Assembly: GCA_025093985.1 (NCBI GenBank)
Contig: JACAAK010000001.1
Location: forward strand, 1,736,001-1,800,000
DNA: 64,000 nt
Direction of reading: 5' to 3'
From: Calvatia gigantea
Taxonomy: Eukaryota; Basidiomycota; Agaricomycetes; Agaricales; Lycoperdaceae
Shown here: in pieces, positions 1 to 11,490 of the stretch
Layout: the number at the start of each line of letters is the position of its first letter
Position numbering within the stretch: position 1 is the stretch's first letter
The notes under the pieces: generated by a model
The model's database searches: none
Seen by the model: only the letters and a program-made list of their open reading frames with translations
Told to the model about the DNA's origin: nothing
Program-made: the position numbers and the translations under genes

Positions 1-2
1 TC

Positions 3-1408
3 GCCCATGCCATTTTACAAAGCCACCTCGGAGATTTGATTCGTGATGCTGACCCATCTGAACTCGGTCTCTTCTCCCTTGTCCAGCCCGAAGAGGCCTC
101 CGTCCACGAGAAGCTTGTCGAAATCGAAAGGGTAAATTTCAACGGTGCTACACCACTCAAGAGGCCCAATACACGTCGCGACGATACATCACACCTGCGA
201 GACGATCCCGATGTTTATGCCGGAGCAGCGTTAAAATATATGGACCGATAGTATGTCCCCTTTCCTCATACCCACTCCACGAGCACTTACTTTGTCTCAC
301 CTAGCAAACTTGTCCGGCCCATGCCCCGAGCTCGAGTTGAGGTTCAGGCAATTCTTGAACGGATTCCTATTCTCAGACGAAACATCGAGGATCTCACCGA
401 CGCTTTACATCAGCTTGAACAGGTGTGTGGCCCTTCAAAACCCTTACTACCCCATACCCACTCTACCATGATAGACGCGGGCCCCAATGGGGTTCGATTA
501 CAAACGTAAACTTGAAGAAGAGGAGCGACGCATCCGTGAATTACGCACCAAGCTAACTCAGCTCACCAATAAGGTTGCCCAACCCATTTGCATTTCTTCC
601 GATCTAATATTCAGTTTCAAACAGCGTTTAGCACTCACCAAGGCAAAGAAGTCTCACCTTGACCTCACAGAGAGCAAGAATACAACTCCCAGACCTTTCG
701 TTTCCGCGAAAACTAACCCTGAAGAACATGAGTTCTGGAATACCCCTGGGGCATCCACTCGCACATTCAAGTTCAGTGGCGACAATCTGCTCACAGAACA
801 AGGCGTCGATTTCACGGACATCAGTACCATCTCGTTTTCCGCAAGTCCGACTCTATCAAAGGCGGCTCCCAATATCTTCACAGAAAATGCTTTAAGTCTT
901 TCCGTTGAAAACCCTGGGCGCCAATCCTTCCAAGCTTCAGGTATTTCCCAAGATAAAGATTTACCCTCGAGATCCTCGCGCGTGCAATCCGCAGAATCGT
1001 CGTGCGGCCCAACCCAAGATGTCCCCATACAGAATAATGTAAACATAAGTCTACCCGTCAGAAATCCTGAGCAACTGGACTCCAGCAAAACGGGCAATGT
1101 AGTACTCGAAAACGCGCCCAGCATCACAATCACCCAAGAAGTTGAAACTATTACGGTATGTTCCTCGTTCTACCCTCCTTAAGTGCCATGACAAGCTAGA
1201 GGCAGGTTAAAATTTGGTCTGTGATGAGTGACCTCATTATTGCTGCCGCTGGAACAAACGTTGGGCTGAACAGCAAGCCCTCTACCCGAGAAATCATGTA
1301 AGTGGACACCAGTCACCATGAGCTCTCAACCAACCCACTTTGAAGCAATTACCTAGAGACGATGCAAAAGTCCACGCCGTCAGATGGTCTATCGATAACC
1401 GCGAATGA
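3..1408 (+). CDS. SPC34: DASH complex subunit Spc34, 5' end cut by the window
   Basis: Spc34 is part of the DASH/Dam1 ring that couples kinetochores to spindle microtubules. The first visible exon reads AHAILQSHLGDLIRDADP, which fits the family's N-terminal pattern (alternating small/hydrophobic residues, then LIRD, then a short acidic turn before LFSL). Exon 2 reads YKLVRPMPRARVEV followed by a helix with RIPILRR, matching the Spc34 segment just before the coiled coil. Exon 3 begins with a charged coiled coil (KRKLEEEERRIRELR) and continues into a Ser/Thr-rich tail. Proposed exons are 3-250, 305-422, 475-1155, 1206-1297 and 1357-1408; all joins keep frame. The start codon lies left of the window. 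The last two exons are the least certain, because another frame is also open there. Family assignment rests on remembered pattern, not an alignment. Confidence 0.66.
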
Positions 1409-2310
1409 TGGTCCATCGTTGCAACAAGTTCTAACTGCATCTTTGTTGGTCGGTCTATTGGCATCTCCCGTCCGCTATTCCTTGCCTCTCAGCAGGGTGA
1501 AAGTGTTACTTGCTGCCCAGACCCATGGGGCAAATCCGTCACATTCCAATACCTCCCGTATTGTTTACGGTTGCGTTGCCAAACGCCTTTTGAAGATTGA
1601 TAGAACAGGCGGTGAACAGATTGTTGCTTTCGACGTTTAGGCCAGGAGGGAACAGGATCGCTGGGTCAGAGGACTGCTTCATGGTCAACATGGTGTCGAC
1701 TTCTCCCCCAATAGTCATATATGATGCTGTGAACTATTTATGGGACGAGAAATCACTTACGCAATCGGTGATGAGGTAACTGTCGACGCACAAAGAATGT
1801 CGCATCGTATAAGGTGCCGAGTTGGACGCCCTTCGACACACGTTCTTCGTCAATTTTGTTGGGGTGTTGTAGACTTAGTACTCAAGTATTGAATAGTGAG
1901 TTCACTGGCAGCGCTCACGCGATGGCCACTGCCACCTCCATTGCTATCGTTTTTATATGGGCGGTGGGGATGGGGGATTCTACGGCTAGCGTTAGGTGGT
2001 AAAACCGAGCGAAGACGCTCGCTCTCTCTTCACAATTTGTCTCTCGTGAGAACTTAACACCTTCAAGGGTCTTGGTGATGACCCTGGCAGGGTGAACTTT
2101 AGGACGGTGTTCTCTACTCGTTGCACTTGAACACTAAAAAGACAGAGGGGCAAGTGCGTTGAGTCCTCTGGTGGGAGAGGTACTTGTTTTCATTTCGGGA
2201 CTTATCTATTGAACATTGTTCTCGAATAAAGCGCGAATACATATAACAATGTTTAACCCTCCGAAGGAATAACGGGAGACAATTTAGGACGAGACAAATT
2301 GCCATCAGAA
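1409..2310. other. intergenic region between SPC34 and ATG5
   Basis: About 900 bp separating the tail of SPC34 from the stop codon of ATG5 (convergent 3' ends). Several short ORFs of 60-92 codons occur but none shows domain-like composition or a plausible splice chain. I see no RNA gene or repeat. It probably holds the two 3' UTRs and terminators. Confidence 0.5.
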
Positions 2311-3554
2311 TCAGTTCCGGTCCAGACCAATACAAATATTGAGCCAACCATCTGCTCCTGCAAGGCATGCCCCCAACCAAGCTATCTCGGCTTCCGGCGG
2401 TGATACGACACCCTGCACCAGGGCATAAGCCAGTTCAGAATTGCTCTGTGTTGTGTTAACTCGGGATGATACAACGGGTGTCGAGCTTGGTGAGAATAGC
2501 AAAGGTAAATGGGTTGACAAGAATTGGTAAAGGGTATGGGGAGTGCCTATAAGGCAGCGACGTAAGTGAAAGAGGATTCGGGACTCGTGGACGGCGCCTA
2601 CCATCTTCAAGTAGCGGTGGAACAAGTTCCTGTATGAATGGGCCGTCTGGGAGGTAGATCCTGACAGGGATACATCGCACGGTATAAGCGCTGTCACGTT
2701 CAGGGACACCACCCGCATCGATAGATGGAGGCCGAACATGCATGGACGCATTACCAGGTGATCCGATGGAGGGAGTAGGTGTGGCAGAAGGCGTCACCTT
2801 GGATGCGATGCGCCAATACTCGTCGAAATTATCTGATGAAAGCATGTGTACGTGCGGAACTTTTATCAAGACAGGATGTACGTACGCTCCTTAATGCTTT
2901 CCCATAGACCGTCTTGTTCGGCTTTTCGCAAGCCAGTAATGCGTTTGGTATTTCCCCAGCGGATGAAATCAGCTTCTTTGAGCTGGCCCATGAAGGCTTG
3001 TTTGCATGCCTCCGGAGAAGGGGCCAGCATGAGCTTTTCTGTGGGGGGAGAAACGAGATGGAGGATGATTCGTAGAGGAAGTGATGGTGAGGATTGTCGA
3101 TGCGATGCAGCAGCGCGAACCGAGGCAGATATAGTATGGTTGTCATATATAAGACCGATTGGCCAATGCCTAACGGATAAATCTCAGTGTGCCGCTAAAG
3201 GGGTGAGATAGAGAGGGATGGTGACCATTTCAGCAGTGTGCCTTCTTCTGTTTCAAACCACCAATCTTCTTCTTTGAGGCCACTAGCGGCAGCTTCATCA
3301 AAGACAACATCCATGAGATAGCGACGGACCTCAGGCACGAGGAGGGGCAAGTAGCTGACACGAGGGGCTTGGACATAGTAGCACTCGAGACCTCTGTTTG
3401 AGTTTGCGGGAAGCTCCTTTGTATCGACACGGATTTCAAGAGGAACAGTTCCCTCCCATGTGAGTCGACGGAAGAGAATAGTGTGATAGTCGGTAATCCT
3501 GTCCTTTGCAGCCCCTTGCGCAGGATGGTGTCGTGTGGTTGCGTAGCCAGCCAT
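2311..3554 (-). CDS. ATG5: Autophagy protein 5 (Atg5)
   Basis: Atg5 is the acceptor of the ubiquitin-like Atg12; the Atg12-Atg5-Atg16 complex drives Atg8 lipidation during autophagosome growth. Four exons: 3554-3226, 3169-2886, 2832-2602, 2546-2311, giving 359 aa. All three introns are 53-56 bp with GT..AG ends. Diagnostic stretches are RRLTWEGTVPLEIRVD and CYYVQAPRVSYLPLLVPEVR in the first ubiquitin-like domain, LLKWHWPIGLIYD across the first splice, FMGQLKEADFIRWGNTKR (the lysine near residue 174 is the expected Atg12 attachment site), HNFDEYWRIASKV across the second splice, and the C-terminal AWLGACLAGADGWLNICI. Length is normal for fungi and no break is seen. Divergent from DBF4 on the upstream side. 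Confidence 0.96.
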
Positions 3555-3923
3555 TGACTCCCCGCATTAACCGCAATCCTCGTCACAAACAGGAATATCA
3601 GTGTCATGTCACGTGACAAAAACGCGTGACTCTCCCGTCTTCTTCACAAATTTAAATTATACGACCATTTCTACCTCAGGCCTCAAAGTGCATTGGAAGA
3701 GAACTGGTTACAGAAAGAAGCAACCCCTGTGCAACTAAGCAGCTAATTTATACTTAATCAGAGTCGATCCAAGGAATCCCTTCCCTGGGCTTGACTTCAT
3801 GGACGCGTCACGCGTCTGATGCGCGTGACAGACTGACAAGTTGAAGGACGTCACGTTGAACTTAACCTCATCGCAGACTACGAGTTGCGCTGACACGTCC
3901 TCTATTTTCTTTCCTGTTCCAAC
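3555..3923. promoter_or_regulatory. divergent ATG5/DBF4 promoter with MluI cell-cycle boxes
   Basis: The 369 bp between the two start codons contain three ACGCGT cores: 3622-3627, 3803-3808 and 3810-3815, the last two one base apart and about 110-120 bp upstream of the DBF4 ATG. A CACGTG box lies at 3610-3615. ACGCGT is the core bound by the fungal MBF factor at G1/S genes, and DBF4 is a known kind of MBF target. Binding here is inferred from motif match only. Confidence 0.55.
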
Positions 3924-5824
3924 ATGACCAGCGTCAACCGTCGACCACTCGCGATTCGCCCCTCGCAGCCCCTTGCAGCTGCACTTTCTCCTGTCTGTTA
4001 CCTCAAATCTCAATTGCCCAAGCGACCAAGATCTCCAGACTCCGCGGTCCATAATCTTGGTTCATTGATCAAGCGGCATAAGCCCACAGCAACAACCGCG
4101 CCATTCAACATCGCCAAAAAGGACCGCAAGCCAGAGCATACCAAACAGAAGGACCTTCAAAGAGCAGAACGTGAACAGCAAAGGTTGGAGTTCAAGGAGA
4201 AATATTGCCGGGCTTTCCCCAATTGGATATTTCACTTTGACACCGAATCATTGGAGAATGAGCATCAACTAGAATTGTTCCAGTCGAGGATCCGCCAACT
4301 TGGAGCGGTACGCCTTGGGCCCGTCTGAGTCACTTTTTCCTCATCCGCCTTGCAGATAACTGAGCCCTTTTTCTCTCGTGAAACGACACACTTGATATCC
4401 AACCGCCCTGTCCCCGGTCAATCTAATAATTCTGAAAAAGAAAATACATACAAGGGTCGAATATCGTCGAAACCGGTGCAAATATCGAGAAGCCCTATAA
4501 AGATGCGGTCACGGTGAGCTCCAGTTGGGACCTAGAACATGAATTTACTTATCGTATCGGGTAGCCAGCAAGAAGACCAGGAACCAACCGATCTAATAGG
4601 AAATGCTCTCAAGTTTAACATCAAGATCTGGAATACGACAAAACTTGAAAGCGTGCTGGCACGCTGCCTTGAAGAATCCCCAAACACCACGACTTCTTTG
4701 AGTTCAAATTTCAAACAGCGAAACCCCAATAGTCTTTCCAAACTTTTGCAATCAGAGCGCATACATGGACTTAGTGAGCGCGACCCCATGCAGAAACGAC
4801 ACGATTTCCACTATTTCGGTCGTGGAAGTTATTTTGTCCTCATCGAGGACATACATGGTGAACTCGCAACCATCGCCGCCCATGAATATCCCTCATATAA
4901 AGAACGTGAGGGCGAGAACCCCCCTTGGCCGACATTATATTGTCACCCACACGCGCGCGGACCATTCATACCGTTCGATAGCCGGGAGAAGCGGAGGTGG
5001 GAACGATTACAACAAGCAGAACGGAAGGACAATGAAGAAAGAAGGACGCGCCACGAGGCATTTCTCAAAAGGCATTTGATGGAGAAGCGGACAGATGTGG
5101 GTCCGCCTGTCCGGAAAGGTGGAGACCTTCGACGTTCGGTTTCGATGAATAACATACGCAACGCCAATGCGTTGGAAAACCCGATGTTCGAGCACGATGG
5201 CGAGGGAGATGCAGTTGAATCCGCCAATCCATCTGGTTATCTTGGCTCTGGTCTTGCGGGGTATGTGGCTGCATCAGGAAATAGCGTTGGCATCACCTCT
5301 ACCACTGGGACAACTTCAACCGTTCATTACACGTCACGTAATCTGCAAGTACCTTTCAACCTTAATGGACGGGCACGCCTAGAGGTTGTGATGCGAAAAC
5401 AACCCCAAGAAAAGTTGTTGCGCGCGAAGACGATGGCTCCCCCAGCGGATATTCCTTCACGAGCCCTAGTCTTGAGGAAGAGCAAAAGTACGAACACACT
5501 AAAGCTGCCAAAGCGCGAGGAAGGAAGTAAACCTGGATATTGCGAAAGCTGTCGGCAAAAGTTTGAGGATTTCAAAGAGGTAATACACTGCCTTCGTCCG
5601 GGCCCAAAAACTAAATGCTCCTATCCTAGCATATCCAAGGCCGTAGGCATCGCAGGTTCGCAGAAGACAACAGCAACTTCCTGCAACTTGATTATATCCT
5701 GGAGCGCGTTCAAAGGAGGACCTTGACGGAGCTCCAGGCACTGAACCGACAACATGTCGATATCTGTCGTTCGGTAATAGAACAGGACCACTTTGACTTT
5801 GATCATATTCTCGCTGAAGACTGA
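3924..5824 (+). CDS. DBF4: Dbf4/Dfp1 regulatory subunit of Cdc7-type kinase
   Basis: Dbf4 activates Cdc7 (DDK), which phosphorylates the MCM helicase to fire replication origins. Exons 3924-4307, 4356-4513, 4565-5579 and 5630-5824 join in frame to 583 aa; introns are 48-51 bp. An N-terminal BRCT-like segment spans about residues 108-215 (FPNWIFHFDTES; THLISNRPVPGQ; DLIGNALKFNIKIW). Motif M is near 258-319 (HDFHYFGRGSYFVLIEDI, then PPWPTLYCHPHARGPFIPFD). The C-terminal DBF zinc finger is near 503-545: PGYCESCRQKFEDF, with Cys-x2-Cys followed across the last splice by His-x5-His and then NNFLQLD-like residues (here SNFLQLD). All three hallmarks are present. The short spacer at 4514-4564 is best read as an intron because it removes a stop and restores the BRCT frame. 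Confidence 0.95.
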
Positions 5825-6017
5825 GGTACAGGGTCAGACTCAAGCCCTCGTCCTAGCATGTCCACTTCCATTTCAATGATAGATCTCCATCCTCGTTTGT
5901 AACCTGTAAAATGTCCCACCGAGCCACACCTTCCGGTTATTTTATACCAGATTCCCGTCAACTCAAGTGACAACATATGTAACATCTTGTATAATACACA
6001 CAGGCAATCATGACTAA

Positions 6018-7152
6018 TTAAATGATCGTCACGGTTAGAAGGGTCACAACTCCGTCAATTGCGATTCCATGATTAATTCTAAAGACCTGGTCGGTTCTAC
6101 TCATACCCAAAAACACGGATAAGAAACCCACCCAACTGTGCCAACAGGGAGGAGGCCAACCAGATCCTCGGCGACCGTACTGTAATTTACACCCCCAAAA
6201 GATTTGTCCCCGACAGCATTAGCGACAAAGTTATCGCGTCCTGTAAGTAAGAATCAGAAGGTGGACGAGCGGCTTACAAGGTAATGACCTTGGTTGTAAC
6301 CGTCCGGCGAAATGGTATGACTTTCAGTAGCAGGCTGAAAGAACGGGCATCACTCAGTGAATGATTTTGAAGTAGACAATGATACCTCTTCTTGCGAAAC
6401 GCTATACGAAAGTAAATTAGGCATTTGTGCTTGTACCAGATGAATTGTAATCCACACATACGCTAAGAACAGTGCATTAGTGGTCGCTAATGGACCATTT
6501 TGCCTGAAAACTCTACCAGTACAATGTCAGTGTTGGGGCCGCTCTTCAAAGGCCGGGACAAACCGGAAATGGTTTCCACCTATCAAACTTTCAAGGCAAG
6601 TACCAGCATTGGAGTCACCATAATCTTGACGTAATTCCACCTAGAAATATGCATTCAAATGTTGCTTCGACTCGAAACGGGGAATGTACTGTTTGATTCC
6701 GGGCCCCATTCCCATCGCCGAGATTTGCAGATTGTGGGTCCCCGATGTGAATACCGAGACACTCCGTTGAGCTAGGAGAGCTAAGCAAGTGCAGATGACA
6801 GAAGGCCAGTATACTAACAAACCAACAGCTCTAGCAAAATTGATGATTCCAGAGTCCGTGAGCACTGCGGGTGAACTTAACCCCGAAATGATGACCTAGG
6901 TGGCCTTAAGTTCGCAGTCTGATATACTGCGGAGAATATGTACGTTGAGTGGCTCGCCCCCACCACTCCCAGCTGAAGCAACAATTGAAAATTGGAAGAA
7001 CTGTCAGAGAGAGTATGCGAACCATTGTCGAGCATCGAGCCACCGTTGATGTGGGGGTCAACAAAAGCGATTGCTCGTTGTTTTAGGGCGGCCGGGATAG
7101 CACCAGCGTGAAAGATTAAGGAAAATGCAACCACAAACTGGCCTAGCTGCAT
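6018..7152 (-). CDS. secreted fungal protein of unknown function, ten exons
   Basis: Reconstructed purely by splicing; no single frame shows it. Exons (minus): 7152-7023, 6972-6944, 6895-6819, 6771-6690, 6640-6564, 6503-6462, 6401-6386, 6334-6289, 6240-6132, 6078-6018, total 669 nt, 222 aa. Every join keeps frame, and exon 7 is only 16 nt. The product starts with a hydrophobic leader (FVVAFSLIFHAGAIP) followed by DPHINGGSMLDNAGSGGGEP, then VIISGLSSPAVLTDSGIINF, ECLGIHIGDPQSANLGDGNG, LRQDYGDSNAGTCLESLIGG, FRQNGPLATTNALFLAVS, DGYNQGRDNFVANA, and ends GIAIDGVVTLLTVTII. I recall this pattern from hypothetical secreted proteins of basidiomycetes; no biochemical function is known to me. Some donors are weak (GTTCGC, GTCATT, GTACAT), but the protein logic is strong. 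ATG chosen at 7152 because an in-frame TTG lies just upstream. Confidence 0.85.
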
Positions 7153-9583
7153 GATCGCCAAAACGTGGGGTCTAGAAAAGATATTTTTCAGGCATTATAA
7201 GCTTTCACCGCTGAGGAGCGTGTCCGTCGCAAAACCCGCGAGAAGAAGTACTAAGCTTCTTGTCCATATGGTGCTGGGATTCTGGGGAGTCAGGCCTTCG
7301 GTCTTGTGGTCTTGGGAGCATAGTGGGCCATATTCGGAAACTGAAAGAAGTCATATCCTGAGTTTGTTCGGTTGATATCTAGCACAAAGCGATACGCGTT
7401 CCGGACGTTTTCACGTTTTTATGGACGTCGAATCCCATCCAATCCTTGCTGGTGGAAGGGAAGTCGTACCGTAGCCCAAAGGTCCATGGGGACGTGTCAT
7501 TCCCTGAGAGCTGAAGGTCGCACGTTTATATCTTAACCGCGCCGTCCCACGTCAATGTCCTCTCAAAGGGAGACTTTTGGTGCAGCCCGGGAGGACCCTA
7601 TGGTGAGTTGCGCTTCCGATATCCTCCAATGGTCAAATGATTGGCCTACAAAAGCTCTGAAGATATGTCATTGTAACCTTGAGCTTCTTTTATGACCGCA
7701 ATCGGACCAAACCACGCGCGCAAATGAGTCCCTGCAAACCAGATACCAGGTTCCGAGGGGTAAGCGCTTAAGCCTTTTGGTATGGTTGTTCTCCCCAAAG
7801 GAAGGCTTCCTGCGGTCACGGGGCTTTCCTACGTTTCGGATAGTCCCAGGTGTGCGCGGGCCCTAACATCTAACTAGAACTAGCTGCACATTTGGAACCG
7901 TCGACGAATCACTCGATTCGGGGATCGCCGTCCGGCCGTCTATAGAGAGTTGACATGGACATCGTGCATGCTTCTTGTGCCGGTTTGTGACAAGGGGTCT
8001 ATCGCCGTGATAAGGAATAGAAGACGTACTGTATCGGACCCAACGTTCGGCCACTGGACCCATCGCAAGCCCGTAAGCTCACTAAGATGACGACTACTAC
8101 TCACAACTACACCAGAAGATGGGTAGTATTCTCGGGAGTCTATATGAAAAGATACACATTTGGTACAAGCAGAGATGGTGACGTTACCTACTGGTAAGAG
8201 CGAGTGTGTCACGCCTGTGACGCGTCACAGGCGTACGGTCACCAACTCGTCTCAATCTCTAATTATATGTAAGTAAGTGTGTGCGTATACATTTCTCATT
8301 CGCTAGTTTCTTCTGGCTATAGTTAGACACTGCCGCCATGGCTCCGGGTCCAAACCAATCGCAATTCACTCCTCGTTCAGCCGATGTTCTACGAAGCTAA
8401 CCAGCACGTCGGTCACGACACCCACCGCGTCTTAGCAGAGATGCCCATCGCCATCAATAACGTCAGTCACGTGAACTTGAAGTCCTCAGTGGAAGCAGGG
8501 CAAGCATGTCACATACGCAAGACAGGCTACCAAGACCTACCGCCCGACCTGCCGGCATATCGTTGCATCAACATGTGGTGGGTTGTTCAGCGCTGGTAAA
8601 ACGACAGTAAAACGAGATGATGTTCACGGCCCCCCTTCTCATATGGTTCTTACTTATTATTTTCCTTCAAAGCCGCGCCGCACCTGTTCTCTTTCTCACA
8701 AGGATTGGTTTACTTTTTGCATTAATTGAGCTGTCAAGAAGTCCTAATCAACGATAGGTTGTGTTTTGAATACTTAGTGACATGGTGGCCATCTTATACA
8801 TCCTTTGACTTGAGATACGTACAGGGAATTTGGCATTTACACGCAGAGATTTGTGGTATAGGTGAGTTTCAAAGGGACAGAAATATGGCCCTTTCCGAAT
8901 CTGTTCAGCTCCGCTGAAACCATAAACCTCACAAATTCCCACGCGAGCCCTTGACTCTTGTCTGGTCATGCTGAACTACGTTGTCTATAAATGGCAGGTT
9001 GCTGCATTCAGTCCATCGCGGGCAAAGTAAAATTAATGTATAAATTGAACATATTTAATGAATATTCTTGTGTTACAGTATAAACATTTGCTATTTACAA
9101 AGATGAGGAATTATGGAGATAGGTTGAGTCCAATGCCATGATTGTCGGATTTCTGGCAGAAATCTGGGCTAGTCACTCTGATGTCACGTCACAGGTTTGC
9201 TTTGAAGGTTCCCAAGTTCAGAGCTCCATCGGCCACCTTTTGAGCCCCTTACAATACTTCTGTTCTTCTTACGTGTTCTGAAACGGGACAGCGACCTGCT
9301 ATTTCTGTGAGTCCAGCATCTTTTCCCTGGTTGATTCAGCTTATCCTCGCCGTAATCACTTTTGGGACTCGGTGCCTTGGCTCTCCTTCGCTGCCTTCAA
9401 TAACTGAGAGCGTTGGGATTTTTTAGTGCCTTAGCTCCGATATAATTCGCCGGAAAGTGGGTGGTGTGTAAATTCTTTTTCGTTATTCCGGGGGACTGCG
9501 GAACATATCTAATGAATGCTGCAACCGTTCCGTCTGATATCTAGGTGCCTGTCTACGGTCCCAGGGAACCCTCACTGTATCAG
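7153..9583. other. gene-poor intergenic region
   Basis: About 2.4 kb in which I could not assemble a convincing gene. A small ATG with good context at 8338 (CCGCCATGG) opens only 20 codons; a 71-codon ORF at 8384-8599 overlaps it in another frame and looks random. A perfect palindrome is listed separately. An AG at 9543-9544 just upstream of the zinc-cluster gene could be the acceptor of a 5' UTR intron. Confidence 0.5.
8211..8234. repeat. perfect 24 bp palindrome
   Basis: The 12-mer ACGCCTGTGACG is followed immediately by its exact reverse complement CGTCACAGGCGT, with an ACGCGT core at the centre. It lies in the gene-poor region, about 100 bp upstream of a strong-context ATG. It could be a dimeric transcription factor site or simply a footprint of an excised element. 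Confidence 0.85.
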
Positions 9584-11123
9584 ATGGCTTCTCCAACCTT
9601 TAAGAGCGAAGCGCGGAATCTTCCTGCGGATGATAATCAGCTGACTATCCGGATTCCAAACCCAAAGGTGTACATGGCACGGCAGTCGCTTTGGATAGGA
9701 CATCGAGGCAAACCGAGGTGTGACCATTGTCGTGTTAACAATCTGAAGGTATGTTCTATGTCTTGGGCTATGATTTTTACCTTGAAGCTACGGTGCAGTG
9801 CGATCGAGTGCTTCCTACGTGCAACCATTGTTCATGGGCTGCGGGTAGGGAATGCAAATATACCCCTTTACCTACCCCTGCTCACCGGGGAATTCCAAGA
9901 TGTGATAGGTGTCGTCTCAAAAATCTCAAGGTCGGCAATGGCTCAAAAATTGAGGTCGCTTGGTCTTCTTGACTTACACCTAACTCTTCAATATCCAGTG
10001 TGATCGGAATCTCCCTATCTGCAATCATTGCAGTGAACAAGATGAGATGGACTGCAACTATACTCCCAAGAAACGAAACAAGCTCTCTGTAGACCACACA
10101 ATGACCCTGAACGGACCCGACGACCTGGGCGGTGTAAATCATCCCTTTTTTGTGGCCACTCGTCAGCCAGCCACACCCGCTCACACGTTCTACGGCCAGA
10201 ATATTGCATCATCTTCCAAAACTGCTGAATTTAGAAAAACGCCTTCCCCCGTTGTTTCCGAAGGTGCTATCACTGATTCAGAGGTCCCCAGACCTCATAC
10301 TGGCCGTTTCACTGCTGACCTGATCCGGCCGGGTATCGCCAAACCGCTGAGTTCGTCCGTCATCTCTCGTACAAATTCATTACCTTTCGTCTCCCATTCT
10401 TTCGCCCCGGAACAGGCAGTCATCCTTAACAGTTCTGTGGTAGAGCCCTGGAGCAACCCAGCGTTCCCGCCTCTTCCAGCGTTTATCACGCACCGCCTCC
10501 GACTTATTAACTCGGTAGAGATACCATCTCGAGAGGCATTCACAGCTGCCCTTCGAACATTTTTGGACAGCTTGATAACAGAACTCAAGGAAACTACCTG
10601 TTTATCGCCCGATATCTATAGTCGAATAGCCAAGTCCCTCCAAAAAGGTGATCTGCAAGACCTTCCCGACGGAGTCCAAACTTGGATCAACTTGCATCGA
10701 CTATGCAGTGGTTCAACACGGTATCATCTCATCTTAGTGCCTCGCGACGCCGCATACGCGATGTCTGAAACAGAGTTTGAGAAGGGGCGGCGACTGTATT
10801 GCCAGAAAATCGACCATTCCTCAACGGCCTCCGGGAAAGGTGATGCAGACGAGACATTATTTGATCGCCTTCTACTTCAGCCGCAGGTTTATGACATCTT
10901 GAGCTTTGCTCATAGGTCTCATGCTCCCCTGCCTGAAATGCTTGGGGAAATCAAAGAACTTGGTTTTGTAGGTCTTTGTGTCACCTCAATTTCGAACCTC
11001 ACTTTTTACCTGAGTGTGCAGGGTTCGATCACTTGGCCGATCATAGAAATGTATGCCCGATTATGCCCACTGTGCACGATTCAGCACAGGCACGACGCGC
11101 ACAGGGTGAAACGGGAAGATTGA
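9584..11123 (+). CDS. transcription factor with two tandem Zn2Cys6 clusters
   Basis: Exons 9584-9748, 9799-9930, 9999-10967 and 11022-11123 give 455 aa. The first zinc cluster reads CDHCRVNNLK|CDRVLPTCNHC and ends in CKYTP. The second reads CDRCRLKNLK|CDRNLPICNHC and ends in CNYTP, where | marks an intron. Each cluster has the six-cysteine fungal binuclear spacing. A Lys-Arg linker (PKKRNK) and a long Ser/Pro-rich middle follow, then a helical region (FTAALRTFLDSLITELKE) and a conserved tail GSITWPIIEMYARLCPLC. The ATG at 9584 is the first in frame. DNA binding is inferred from the clusters; target genes are unknown. The fourth exon depends on a 54 bp intron (divisible by three), so an unspliced reading is also open. 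Confidence 0.85.
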
Positions 11124-11490
11124 ACTTCGTCGCACTGTTTATGGAGCCTCTGCGTTGTTGACTTTGTTCCCTAATACTCTACCCACATATTCATTCCCTA
11201 ATGCAGCGATGTTAATTCTCGGACAAGTAGGCGCGGATAGGGTGTATGAACGGGGATTGATTTAATAGGATCACGTATTGATAGCGGCGGGGGTTATGTC
11301 TACACCTTGGTTTTTATCAAGAGACACGGGCGCAGGCAGTGGCAGAGCCACATTGCCGCTGAAGCACTGCTAGGCAGTGAATTGAATGTAGCTAGAAAAC
11401 TAATATAATTATAAATCGTACACAAGTCGCAACTGTTTATAGGGATTTAAGAGAGTCTGTCGGGGGATAGACGATGGTAGATGTTCGAGT
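11124..11490. other. convergent intergenic spacer
   Basis: A 367 bp stretch between the stops of the zinc-cluster gene and SPE2, which face each other. A/T-rich segments near 11390-11430 could serve as polyadenylation regions. No ORF or repeat is visible. Confidence 0.5.

Noticed and set aside
654..1133. 159-codon minus-strand ORF
   Set aside because: It is antisense to the Ser-rich SPC34 exon and shows no domain pattern; the plus strand has a supported splice chain.
1362..1640. 92-codon ORF after the SPC34 exons
   Set aside because: Considered as the last SPC34 exon, but the proposed acceptor joins exon 4 to another frame that ends at 1408; composition here looks random. Not fully excluded.
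8384..8599. 71-codon ORF in the gene-poor region
   Set aside because: No motif, no splice partners and overlaps a better-context ATG in another frame.
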